A DNA stretch of 64,000 nucleotides, taken from NCBI GenBank assembly GCA_016288215.1, contig JAEEYQ010000041.1, positions 62,001 through 126,000 of the forward strand. Direction: 5' to 3'. How positions within the stretch are numbered: the stretch's first letter is position 1; each line of letters begins with the position of its first letter. The notes beneath the pieces are model-generated. The model was not told the origin of the DNA. It made no database searches and saw nothing but the letters and a program-made list of their open reading frames with translations. Origin of the DNA: Lentisphaeria bacterium (GTDB lineage: Bacteria; Verrucomicrobiota; Lentisphaeria; Oligosphaerales; Oligosphaeraceae). Made by a program: the position numbers and the translations under genes. Shown here one piece after another: positions 33,562-42,057 of this stretch.

Positions 33562-34842
33562 CTAATGGAGACGGAGGGACTTCATGAGGAAGCCTTCGCC
33601 GCATTTCAACGTCAGCCGACGGGAGATGAGGCTTTCCAGCTTCATCTGGACCTCGTGCTCTCCGGTGGGAAGGGCTTTGGTCTCGCCGCGGGCCATTTCA
33701 AGGGAGGCTTCCTGGCTGGATTGATAGGCGATGGTGACGGTCACGTTCGTCAGCTCCCGCTCCACCGTCATCAGCATCCAGTTCAGCGTGCCGTCGGGAG
33801 CCAGCCGCCGCAGTCCCTCCCGTGTCACCCGCCAGTTTCGCGGGTCGTCGATGTTGGTGACGTCCGCGATGGTGAAATTGTTGCCTTTGACGACGGCGTT
33901 GAGCGTGCCGTCGTCTTCGGGCTTCAGCCGCAGCCACTTGTCGATGGGCTTCACGGGAGGTGGGGGCGTGGAGGGCATGGCGTGGAGATAGGCCTTGATG
34001 GCATCGCGGTAGGCCACAAACTCGGCGGGCTTTCCCGTGTCGGTTCCGCCGTAGTACCAGCGATTTACGCTGCCGTCGTCGCCGTAGACCGCAAAGACGA
34101 TGACCGGCAGGTTGAAGCCGCGGCACCACTCCATCCGCCGCCATAGAATCGCCTGCTGCTCATGGATGTCCTTGCCCTTGTAGTAGCCCCAGCTGCCGCC
34201 CCAGTCGGCGCTGCCCCACACGATGGGCACCACGGGCTTGCCGTAGAGGAGGAACTTCTCGATGCGGGCGAAGAACTGCTCGTTGGTGTCCGAATAGGCG
34301 TCGAAGACCCATCCGTCGGCCCGCAGATCCAACGTGGGAGGCCAAGGCTCCGTGAGCCATTGGTAGCATTTGGCGTGGTAGCGGGTTCGGATGTAGTCGC
34401 CGATGCGGTCCAGCAGCTGGATGTCCGTGTTCTCCTCCTCCGGAATGACGCCGGAAAGCAGTTCCGGACAGGCGGGGCATTGGTCGCTGCCGCCGAACCA
34501 TGCGTCAATCTGCCGTTTGGCGGAATCGAAATCCGGCAGAGTGCCCTTCCAGCCGGCCGGCTTCTCGAAGCGCATCAGAAACAGCTCCCGACGGGGCTTC
34601 CCCGCCTCGGCCGCCTCTCGCACGGAGTTCCAGAAGCCGTCCCGATTTTCAGGATCTGGCTTCTCAGACAGCCGCAGCGTCAGCATGAGCGGCGGCATGT
34701 CATTTGCCTCGAAAAGCCACAGACCGCCGTCGTGGGCGTCAAACGCCTTGGGGGGCGTCGCCGCCATTGCCGTCAAAGCCGTCAAGGCCATTGCAAGCGC
34801 CTTCGCCGTCATTCGGTTCATCCGCCATATGAGTTTGTTCAC
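33562..34842 (-). CDS. Secreted TIM-barrel-like protein, putative glycosidase
   Basis: 426 aa from a GTG at 34842, chosen because GGGAGG lies five bases upstream; ATG codons at 34821 and 34812 are possible but lack a comparable site. The signal peptide runs to about residue 28 (ALAMALTALTAMAA). Residues 50-300 resemble barrel-type hydrolases or surface glycan-acting proteins: GWVFDAYSDTNEQFFARIEK, KPVVPIVWGSADWGGSWGYY, FNLPVIVFAVYGDDGSVNRW. The C-terminal 120 residues look like a beta sandwich. It follows the DUF1667 gene by 41 bases on the minus strand. The fold guess is moderate; the substrate is unknown. Confidence 0.6.
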   Translation of the reverse strand: MNKLIWRMNRMTAKALAMALTALTAMAATPPKAFDAHDGGLWLFEANDMPPLMLTLRLSEKPDPENRDGFWNSVREAAEAGKPRRELFLMRFEKPAGWKGTLPDFDSAKRQIDAWFGGSDQCPACPELLSGVIPEEENTDIQLLDRIGDYIRTRYHAKCYQWLTEPWPPTLDLRADGWVFDAYSDTNEQFFARIEKFLLYGKPVVPIVWGSADWGGSWGYYKGKDIHEQQAILWRRMEWCRGFNLPVIVFAVYGDDGSVNRWYYGGTDTGKPAEFVAYRDAIKAYLHAMPSTPPPPVKPIDKWLRLKPEDDGTLNAVVKGNNFTIADVTNIDDPRNWRVTREGLRRLAPDGTLNWMLMTVERELTNVTVTIAYQSSQEASLEMARGETKALPTGEHEVQMKLESLISRRLTLKCGEGFLMKSLRLH

Positions 34843-34883
34843 TTCAACCTCCCTCTGGAGATTTGCTGATTTCCAATTGCACA

Positions 34884-35246
34884 TTATCCTTCAAGGGGTT
34901 CTGTGGCAATGACATCAATGCCCGTGTCCATGGCGTTTGGCAGCACCACGTCCCCCATGGCCAGCGGCGGCTGGACCGTCAGCGTATAAAGATAATTTAA
35001 CAGCTTGGGTATCAACGGTTTAGGAAATTCCTTCGCGGTGCGCACGGGAAGCAGGGGCAGGGCGGCGCTGGTGGTGCGGACCACGGCCGTCACCGTGCGG
35101 CGGGGGTCCGTCATCTCCTGCGTCGCGTAGGAAACGCCTCTGGGGCAATGATTTCCCGTGACGGTGCAGGCTCCGGTCTCCGGAGAGTAGTCCACCGTTA
35201 GATGGCAGCCTCTGGGGCAGTTGATGCAAATCAGGTTCTTAATCAT
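34884..35246 (-). CDS. DUF1667 protein, accessory to a glycerol-3-phosphate-dehydrogenase-like system
   Basis: 120 aa. Four cysteines at the N-terminus (C7, C10, C14, C34 in ICINCPRGCHL and GNHCPRG) could bind an iron-sulfur cluster or zinc. The C-terminal part (LPVRTAKEFPKPLIPKLLN) is typical of DUF1667. This family travels with FAD-dependent GlpA-like and NAD(P)/FAD enzymes in anaerobes, probably as an electron-transfer subunit. ATG 35246 overlaps the end of the upstream FAD gene by eight bases, with AGGAGG six bases before it. Confidence 0.85.
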   Translation of the reverse strand: MIKNLICINCPRGCHLTVDYSPETGACTVTGNHCPRGVSYATQEMTDPRRTVTAVVRTTSAALPLLPVRTAKEFPKPLIPKLLNYLYTLTVQPPLAMGDVVLPNAMDTGIDVIATEPLEG

Positions 35247-36516
35247 GGGACGCCTCCTTTTCCAGCTTGAAGACCAGCTCGCCGTCTCCCGTGAGCAGCG
35301 CTCCGTCCAATTCGGCGGTCAGCATTTCCGCGGGCCGCACGAAGGGCACCCGCTTCCGCCAGATTTCCTTTCCGCCCAAAGTGGCCGTCAGCAGTCCATT
35401 GTCGGTGACGATGAGGGGGCGGAAGGAGAAGACGGTCCTGCGGCCAGGGAAGAAGGAGTTGGGGACCACATATTTCAGATTGGCGCCCGCCGTGGCCGGC
35501 TGAGTCGTGGCGGCGGCGTCCTCTCCGTCCAGCCGCTTGAGGACCATGGCGGCGGCGCGGGCGGCCTCCTCTGCCACAAAGTCAACCAAATCATGGACAT
35601 GGAGCACATTGCCAGCGGAGAAGATGCCTGGGACGTTGGTCTCGTAGTTGGCGTCCACCATGGCGCCGCCGGTGGCGGGATTCAGTTGGACGCCCGCATT
35701 GACCGCCAGTTCGTTTTCGGGAATCAGCCCCACGGAGAACAGCAGCGTGTCGCAGTCGATATGGAATTTTTTCTCCATGTCGGGCATGCCATTGACCAGC
35801 GGGGCCACGTCCACGCCCTCCACGCGGTCCTTTCCGTAGATGCGGACGACGGAATGCTCCAGCCACAGGGGGATGTTGAAGTCATGGAGGCATTGGACGA
35901 TGTTGCGGGTCAGGCCGGAGGGATAGGGCATGATTTCGACCACCGCCTTGACCTCGATGCCGCTCCAGCGGAGGCGTCGGGCCATGATGAGGCCGATGTC
36001 CCCCGAGCCAACGATGACGGCGGAGGTGCCCGGCAGTCGTCCCTCGATGTTCAGCAGCTTTTGGGCGGAGCCGGCGGTGAAGACGCCGGCGGGGCGGGTG
36101 CCTGGCGTGGCGATGTTGCCGCGGTTCCGCTCGCGGCAGCCCATGGCCAGAACCACGGCTCTGGCTTCAATGAGCTGGACGCCGTCTTTGGCGGAGAGGA
36201 CCTGAAGCTGTAACTTGCCGTCCTCCAGTTTCTTAAGTTCGGTCACGGTGGCGTCCAGCTGGAAGCGGGCCCCCGCGTCCCGTGCCTTGACGAACATGCG
36301 TTGGGCGAATTCGGGGCCCGTGAGCTCCTCTTTAAAATAGCGCAGGCCGAAGCCGTTGTGGATGCATTGGCGCAGAATGCCGCCCGTCATGCCCTCGCGG
36401 TCGATGACCACGGTGGAACGGCCGGCGGCCGCGGTGACGGCGGCGGCGGAAAGTCCGGCGGCTCCCGCTCCGATGACGGCCACGTCAATTGTCGTTGTCT
36501 GAATGGTTTCCATCAT
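35239..36516 (-). CDS. FAD/NAD(P)-dependent oxidoreductase (GlpB-like partner subunit)
   Basis: 425 aa from ATG 36516, which overlaps the upstream stop as ATGA; a longer open frame to 36759 lies inside the upstream gene and is not used. Pyridine nucleotide-disulphide oxidoreductase fold: FAD motif VAVIGAGAAGLSAAAVTAAAG, NAD motif VIVGSGDIGLIMARRL, and FAD C-terminal motif VPGIFSAGNVLHVHDLVDFV. No redox-active CxxC pair is seen near the active site. It is the middle gene of a glpA-like/this/DUF1667 trio, so it probably transfers electrons from the GlpA-like subunit to NAD or a membrane carrier. Product assignment is by context. Confidence 0.85.
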   Translation of the reverse strand: MMETIQTTTIDVAVIGAGAAGLSAAAVTAAAGRSTVVIDREGMTGGILRQCIHNGFGLRYFKEELTGPEFAQRMFVKARDAGARFQLDATVTELKKLEDGKLQLQVLSAKDGVQLIEARAVVLAMGCRERNRGNIATPGTRPAGVFTAGSAQKLLNIEGRLPGTSAVIVGSGDIGLIMARRLRWSGIEVKAVVEIMPYPSGLTRNIVQCLHDFNIPLWLEHSVVRIYGKDRVEGVDVAPLVNGMPDMEKKFHIDCDTLLFSVGLIPENELAVNAGVQLNPATGGAMVDANYETNVPGIFSAGNVLHVHDLVDFVAEEAARAAAMVLKRLDGEDAAATTQPATAGANLKYVVPNSFFPGRRTVFSFRPLIVTDNGLLTATLGGKEIWRKRVPFVRPAEMLTAELDGALLTGDGELVFKLEKEASHD

Positions 36517-37961
36517 GCCTTCACCTCCAGCTCGCCCAGTTTGCCCGCCAGCAGACGGCTCTTGCCGCCCCGTTTGGTCAGTTCCTCCAGCGGTATTCCG
36601 CTCTCTCTGGAAATGATCTTCATGATTTTCGCGGAGCAGAAGCCGCCTTGGCATCGGCCCATGCCCGCCCGTGTGTAGAATTTCACGCCATCCAATGTGG
36701 TGTGCCCCTTGCGGACCGCCTCCACGATCTCCGCTTCGGAGATCTTCTCGCAGCGGCATACGATGTGGGTCCAGGCGGGATTCTCCGCATGGAGCCGCTG
36801 AAGGGATTCGGGGGTCTCCGAGCGGGCGTGGCGGTGGGGGCGCAGCTCATAGGTGAAGCGGGACTTTTCCATCAGGCACAGCCCCTGCTCCTTCAGCAGG
36901 TCCTTGACATATTCGCCGATGGCCGGAGAGGCGGTCAGGCCGGGGGACTGGATGCCGGCCACCTGGATGAAGCAGGGTGCCTTCTCCGACGGCGCGATGT
37001 AGAAGTCCTCCGTGTCCAGAACGGGCCGCAGCCCCGCGAAGGAGGTGATGAGGTCCCGCTGGCTGATGCCCGTGATCATATTGCGGACCAGTACCATGAT
37101 GCGCTGCAGGTGGTTGGCCGTGGTCTCCGTGTCCGTCTTGTCCTCCACGGGATCCGCCGTGGGGCCGATCATGGTCGTGCCCTCCGCCGTCGGAATGACC
37201 AGAACGCCTTTGGAGTGGGCGGAAGGGACAGGGAAGATGACATGCTCCGGCCGGGCGGCGCTGCTGCGGTCCAGCAGGTACTCCTCCCCTTTGCGGGGAT
37301 GGATGTGGAAAATCTCGCCGCCGCAGACGCGGGAGACGTCGTCGGCATAGAGGCCGGCGGCGTTGACCACATAGCGGGCCTCGATTTCACCACCGTCCTC
37401 CGAACAGAGGTGCCAATGGTCCCCGTCATGGAAACCCTTGATTAGACGCCAGTTGCAAAGCAGATTGACGCCGTTGAGCGTGGCGGATTCCACCAACGAG
37501 AACACATAGCGGTAGGGCTCCACCGTGCCGCCGCCGGGGGCGTAGAAGCCGCCCACCACGTCCGGATTCAGCTTGGGCTCCAGCCGCAGCATCCGCTCCC
37601 GTCCGCACATCTCCAATGTGTGGACGCCGTTGGCAAGCCCCTGCTCGTACAGCTTGCGGATGGTGGGCATCTCGTCTTCGCTGAAGGCCGCCACGAGAAT
37701 GCCCGTGCGTTTGAACGGAAAGTCCAGCTCGTGCTGAAGCCGCTCGAACATCAGATTGCCGCGAATCTCCAGCTTCGCCTTCAGGGTGCTTGCCGGATGA
37801 TGGAAGCCCCCATGGACAATGCCTGAATTCGCCTTGGAGATTCCCATGCCCACGTCCGCGTTCTTCTCCAGAAGAATGGTCTTCACGTCATAGTGGGACA
37901 ACTGCCAAGCCGTGGCCGCCCCGGAGACGCCGGCGCCCACAATGGCCACATCGTAAATCAT
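36513..37961 (-). CDS. FAD-dependent glycerol-3-phosphate dehydrogenase-like protein with BFD [2Fe-2S] domain (GlpA-like)
   Basis: 482 aa. DAO-type FAD domain: VAIVGAGVSGAATAWQLS at the N-terminus, SKANSGIVHGGFHHP substrate loop, VVNAAGLYADDVS and SFAGLRPVLDTEDFYI. The C-terminal part from about 400 is a BFD-like [2Fe-2S] domain with cysteines C402, C404, C437 and C442 (CRCEK and GRCQGGFC). This combination is typical of anaerobic GlpA and related L-2-hydroxyacid oxidases. AAGGAG six bases before ATG 37961. First gene of the triad; no glycerol kinase or facilitator gene is present, so glycerol-3-phosphate as substrate is inferred. Confidence 0.87.
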   Translation of the reverse strand: MIYDVAIVGAGVSGAATAWQLSHYDVKTILLEKNADVGMGISKANSGIVHGGFHHPASTLKAKLEIRGNLMFERLQHELDFPFKRTGILVAAFSEDEMPTIRKLYEQGLANGVHTLEMCGRERMLRLEPKLNPDVVGGFYAPGGGTVEPYRYVFSLVESATLNGVNLLCNWRLIKGFHDGDHWHLCSEDGGEIEARYVVNAAGLYADDVSRVCGGEIFHIHPRKGEEYLLDRSSAARPEHVIFPVPSAHSKGVLVIPTAEGTTMIGPTADPVEDKTDTETTANHLQRIMVLVRNMITGISQRDLITSFAGLRPVLDTEDFYIAPSEKAPCFIQVAGIQSPGLTASPAIGEYVKDLLKEQGLCLMEKSRFTYELRPHRHARSETPESLQRLHAENPAWTHIVCRCEKISEAEIVEAVRKGHTTLDGVKFYTRAGMGRCQGGFCSAKIMKIISRESGIPLEELTKRGGKSRLLAGKLGELEVKA

Positions 37962-38213
37962 TTTCTTCTCCTTTTGCTCCCTGATGGGAGATTTTCCTCT
38001 GCCTCATCCCACATTGCGGCCGCCGTCGCGGCCTTTTCGCTTCCATGCCATGATTCGAATTCCACATCAACGACAAGGCCACGAGCCCGTCGTCGCCCTT
38101 TTAGTCGGCGCACGGCCGCGGGCGGCATGGACTCGTGGTCCTCCAATGGGATTGATCATGACTAAACGCCTTGCAACGAATGGGTTGCATGCGGTTTCGC
38201 CATGCTGCCGAAA

Positions 38214-39098
38214 TCAGCCCCTCAGCGCGTCAATCTCCTTGACCAGCTTGGCGGCGGTGTCCGCGTCAATGGCCGGCTTCGGGAAGGCGGGGACGCCCAT
38301 GTCGAAGCCCTTGGCGGTCAAATAGGCCTTGATGGCGGGCAGGCAGCCGTATTTCAGCAGAACCTGAATGACCTTGTTGATGCGGTACTGCTGCTGCCGC
38401 GCCCCCTCGAAGTCCCCTGCGGTGAACTTCTTGAAGAGGTTCGCGTACCAGTCCGTCATGACATTGTAGGTGGAGCCGATGCCGCCGTCCGCCCCCATGG
38501 TCAGACCGCAGATGAGCATTTCATCGGGGCCGTTGATGATGTTGATGTCCCCGTTGTTCAGCTGGCGGAGCTGCCACATGGCATAGTAGTTGGCCCGGGT
38601 GTCCTTCAGTCCGCAGATGTTCTCCACGCTGAGGAGCTTGGCCATCATGCCGTTGATGTCCAGGTTGGCCATGTAGGGCACGGCATAAAGGATGAAGGGC
38701 AGGTTCGTGCTGCCGGCCATGCGCTTGTAGTACTCGACGATTTCTGTTTCATTGTAGGTGAAATAGAAGTTCGGGGGGACGGAGGAGATGCCGTTGGCGC
38801 CTGCCGCCGTCGCGTGTTTGGTCAGGTCGACGCCCGCCGCGCAGTCGATGGAGCCGGTGTGGGCGATGACCGGAACCCGGCCCTTCACCGTGTCCAGAAC
38901 CTCCTCCAACATCTCCTTGCGGACGGAGGCGGGAAGGACGGGGCCCTCTCCCGTGGAGCCGCAGACGTAGAAACCATAGGTCCCCTGCTGGATTTCCCAT
39001 TCGACCAGTTCGCGGACGGTCTTCTTGAGAAGCTTGCCGCTGGCGTCAAAGGGGGTGGGGAGCGCGGACATGGTGCCGGTGAATCTGTGTTTTGCCAT
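38214..39098 (-). CDS. DapA/NanA family aldolase (N-acetylneuraminate lyase-like)
   Basis: 294 aa from ATG 39098, with GAGG upstream; an earlier ATG at 39158 gives an implausible Arg-rich leader. Class I TIM-barrel aldolase: GSTGE at residues 47-51, catalytic Tyr138 (ILYAVPY) and Schiff-base Lys165 (CGLKDTRANYY), positions nearly the same as in E. coli NanA (Y137, K165). NanA-like members cleave sialic acid to pyruvate and N-acetylmannosamine; others act on keto-deoxy sugar acids or dihydrodipicolinate. Neighbours (a large glycosidase-like gene and an enolase-superfamily enzyme) favour sugar catabolism over lysine synthesis. The 252-base gap downstream (37962-38213) holds nothing I recognise. 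Confidence 0.87.
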   Translation of the reverse strand: MAKHRFTGTMSALPTPFDASGKLLKKTVRELVEWEIQQGTYGFYVCGSTGEGPVLPASVRKEMLEEVLDTVKGRVPVIAHTGSIDCAAGVDLTKHATAAGANGISSVPPNFYFTYNETEIVEYYKRMAGSTNLPFILYAVPYMANLDINGMMAKLLSVENICGLKDTRANYYAMWQLRQLNNGDINIINGPDEMLICGLTMGADGGIGSTYNVMTDWYANLFKKFTAGDFEGARQQQYRINKVIQVLLKYGCLPAIKAYLTAKGFDMGVPAFPKPAIDADTAAKLVKEIDALRG

Positions 39099-39237
39099 AT
39101 TGTCCTCTTTCAGGTTGCGTTGTGAAGGCCTGCCCCGACATGGGGCGAAAACGACCACAACAATAACGTAATGCAGGAAGCTGTTTTGTCACATGAACCC
39201 GCCGCAATATTCCTGCCGCAGGCCATGAAAATCATTG

Positions 39238-39272
39238 GTGTCTTCTGTGTCCTTCCGTGTCTTCTGTGGACT
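39238..39272. repeat. 19-bp-period CACAGAAGACA tandem repeat
   Basis: TGTCTTCTGTG occurs at 39239-39249 and 39258-39268 (19-base period); on the minus strand the unit reads AGTCCACAGAAGACA. It lies ten bases beyond the stop of the gene at 39282. A second array with the same unit and period is at 43385-43418. Confidence 0.7.
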
Positions 39273-39281
39273 CCTTTTGAA

Positions 39282-41966
39282 TTATTGCTGATTCTCTTGC
39301 AGCAGGAGCCATCCGGCCTTGGCGGGATTGAAGTCCATGTGGGTCAGCCGATGGGGGAACAGGGGACCCGGGGCCCAGGAGGCGGTGGCGTTGGACATCT
39401 CATGCACGTTGAAGCGCAGGGGGAAGCCATCGCGGTGGAAGCCCTTGAGAAGGGCTTTGGGGATGGTGGCCTGCACGGCGTTTTCTCTCATGTCGAAGGC
39501 GATGTTCGGAACAGTGGGGTATTGGTGGTCATAGGTGCCCGTCTGGGTTTTGCAGACTTCCAGCCGCAGGGGCATCCAGCCGCGGCACGGCTCCAGCTCC
39601 GCGATGAAGTGCTTTCCCGCCGTGTTTTCGAAAAGAAGATAAATATTTGCGTCGTCGTGGGTTGCGGACCAGGTGATGCCGCCTTCGATGGCCTGCCGCT
39701 CCACGGGCTGGCCCTTCCATGCGCAGACGGCGGCCAGGCCTTTGGGTGTCTTGCCCGTGAACTCGTCGATCCATGGGGCATGAATGTCGAAGGCGGGGAA
39801 GTCATCGTGGAGCAGCTCCTCCAAGAGGGCGATGCGGGCGTCCAGCTTTTCGGGGAAGAAGAGGTAGCCTTCGGCCTCCGAATGATAGCCCAGCCGGCTG
39901 TCCTCAAGACATAACTCCTTCATGCGACGGGAGTTGACAATCTCCTTCCGAACCAGTTCCGCCATGGGGGCCAGATTGTCCCTGTGGCAATAGAGCAGTT
40001 CCTCCCGCAGGCGGTAGAATTCCAGCATGTTCACGGCGCTTTGAATCTGGAGTCCGACGGCCTCCGCCAGTCCTATATCCATAAGACGTTCTCTATCAGT
40101 TAGATATGACTTTCGCAGAGGAAGCAGCTCCTGCAGGCCTTCCTGCCAGAGGCGATTCATGTCGCCGCACAGCTCCAAGGCCTCCTGCAGGGTATGGTGG
40201 AAGCCGAGGCACTCGCCCACGCGGTCGCCGCTGACTTCGGGGAAGTTCTTGAGGAGCCAAGTGGGGGAGATGGGCTCGTCCACAGGGAACAGATGGAGGG
40301 GCCAGGCGATGGCGTTGTGCAGGGGGCCGTACCACTCGAATTGGATGTTCATGGGGAACTGGCGGTAGGCCATGGAGAACAGGTGCCACGCCTTGGCCAC
40401 CTGCGGCGCGTCGCGGCGCCAGTCGGGGCGGGCCAGCTCCTCCAAAAAGGCCATGGGGTTTGGGGGGAAGGGGAGGAAGGAAAGCTCGCCGGCGGCTTTG
40501 TTCATGAGGCCGGGGTAGTTGCCGAAGTACCAGCACTGCATGGCGGCGTCCACATGGTTGGCTTCCATGAAGCGGTATTTGTCGTAGAGGTTCTCCGGCA
40601 CGGGCATGAAGGGGACGGAGGCGTTTTCATGGGAGCAGCCCACCTGGAGCTTGGCGGCCATGTGTTTGGCATGGCGGCAGGCGTCCGCAAAGAGTTGAGA
40701 GGGACCCACAAAGGCCAATGAATAATCGAAGACGACCCGTGTCTTGCCCAGCTGGAGGGCCTGGGCTCCGGACTCGAAGTTGAACATGAGAGTGGCGTTG
40801 TCCGGCCAACGTTCCGCGATGCGGCGCAGCCGTTTGTTGAATTCACCGCCGTCCCGCTGCATGGGGGTGTAGAACCAGCCGATGTAGACGGCGTCAGGAT
40901 TGACGCGATGGATTTCGGAGGCGAAGATTTCCGTGGTCTCCAAGAAGATGTCCACATCGTCCCTCTGGGAGCAGAGCGGGCATTTCCACGTGTTCCAACC
41001 TCCTGTGCTACAATGATATGCAGCGCATGAGCCATTGTCCTCCCCCAACATGATGTTGATGATGCCGCCCAATTGGGGAACCGCCTGGAAGATTCGGCGG
41101 ACGCACTCTCGAATGTATTGCTTTCCTGCTTCGGAGGAGGTGCAGGCGTGGCCCGTCTGATTCAGGTCCGGATAGGCGGCCGCCTCCTCTGGATGGATGC
41201 TGTAGCGGTAGGAGCGGATGGGTTTGGGTTCGCTGAGGAAGACGTAGATGCGGATGCCGTAGCGGCCGCAGCGCTCCACGGTCTTCCGCAGTTTGGCGAA
41301 GCGGATTTCGGCCTGTGCGCCATGCTCGGGGAAGAGGGAGGAGGGCAGATCCTGAAAATACATGGTCAGCCAGAGGCCGTTGACGCCCTCATGGGCCAGT
41401 CGGTTCAGATACTCCTCCGGATAGTAGTCGATGTCGTTGGTCAGCTCGTCGATGAAGAAGGGCGGGCGAGTGGTGGGGCCGAAGAAGCAGCGGGAGATGC
41501 GGTGTTTCACAAAGGGCCGACGGCGCCAGTGGCCGGGCATGGCGGCTGCCCCCTCCGCCTCCCGCAGCCGGTCCTCCAGAAAATAGACGCCGCGGCGAAG
41601 GCCGTCGCTGTCCGCCGCCGCCACGGTGATTTCCGTGGGGGTGATATCAACCTGATACTCCTCCTGAACGAGACTGTCGTCGCGCACGAAGCGGGCGGGG
41701 AAGCCCTCTGCCGTTTCTGCTATCCCTTTGGCGCTGAGTATGTTGCGTAAAGAGTCGAAGGCGGTGGACGGAAAATCCTCCCCTTGGGGGAAGGAGATGT
41801 CCAGCCGGATGCCACGGTCAAGGGCATGGCGCATTTCCCCTGGATCGCAGCCTCGCCCTTCCTGAAAACGGCATTCTGCCTTTTGGCGGAGCTCGGTCAT
41901 GAATTTGGCCTCCTCCCGTGGCGGCTGCGGAATCTTCGCGTAACGTTCAATGTGCTGTGTGTTCAT
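39282..41966 (-). CDS. Large glycosidase-like protein with GH20-type N-terminal domain and C-terminal CBM9-like domain
   Basis: 894 aa without signal peptide. Residues 65-135 resemble the alpha/beta domain preceding the barrel in GH20, GH67 and GH84 enzymes (YQVDITPTEITVAAADSDGL, RRGVYFLEDRL). A TIM-barrel region follows (DYYPEEYLNRLAHEGVNGLW, YGIRIYVFLSEPKP, INIMLGEDNGSC) with a CxxC in WKCPLCSQRDD. A long helical region spans about 560-720. The C-terminal 140 residues look like a family 9 carbohydrate-binding domain (GITWSATHDDANIYLLFENT). A hexosaminidase or glucuronidase-like role is plausible, and the catalytic acids are not firmly identified (candidate E and D in MLGEDNG). Upstream gene is the enolase-superfamily enzyme. 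Confidence 0.65.
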   Translation of the reverse strand: MNTQHIERYAKIPQPPREEAKFMTELRQKAECRFQEGRGCDPGEMRHALDRGIRLDISFPQGEDFPSTAFDSLRNILSAKGIAETAEGFPARFVRDDSLVQEEYQVDITPTEITVAAADSDGLRRGVYFLEDRLREAEGAAAMPGHWRRRPFVKHRISRCFFGPTTRPPFFIDELTNDIDYYPEEYLNRLAHEGVNGLWLTMYFQDLPSSLFPEHGAQAEIRFAKLRKTVERCGRYGIRIYVFLSEPKPIRSYRYSIHPEEAAAYPDLNQTGHACTSSEAGKQYIRECVRRIFQAVPQLGGIINIMLGEDNGSCAAYHCSTGGWNTWKCPLCSQRDDVDIFLETTEIFASEIHRVNPDAVYIGWFYTPMQRDGGEFNKRLRRIAERWPDNATLMFNFESGAQALQLGKTRVVFDYSLAFVGPSQLFADACRHAKHMAAKLQVGCSHENASVPFMPVPENLYDKYRFMEANHVDAAMQCWYFGNYPGLMNKAAGELSFLPFPPNPMAFLEELARPDWRRDAPQVAKAWHLFSMAYRQFPMNIQFEWYGPLHNAIAWPLHLFPVDEPISPTWLLKNFPEVSGDRVGECLGFHHTLQEALELCGDMNRLWQEGLQELLPLRKSYLTDRERLMDIGLAEAVGLQIQSAVNMLEFYRLREELLYCHRDNLAPMAELVRKEIVNSRRMKELCLEDSRLGYHSEAEGYLFFPEKLDARIALLEELLHDDFPAFDIHAPWIDEFTGKTPKGLAAVCAWKGQPVERQAIEGGITWSATHDDANIYLLFENTAGKHFIAELEPCRGWMPLRLEVCKTQTGTYDHQYPTVPNIAFDMRENAVQATIPKALLKGFHRDGFPLRFNVHEMSNATASWAPGPLFPHRLTHMDFNPAKAGWLLLQENQQ

Positions 41967-42057
41967 GGTTGTGCCCTGCGTTGTGGATGTGTCTTGTGAA
42001 TGTGTCTTGTATGTATTTGTTATGCAACTTGTTGGAAATTTGGGATGGGCGGCATGG

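Noticed and set aside
36514-36759. Upstream extension of the FAD oxidoreductase to a start at 36759
   Set aside because: It lies entirely inside the GlpA-like gene, is Arg/Gly-rich, and ATG 36516 with the ATGA overlap explains the start.
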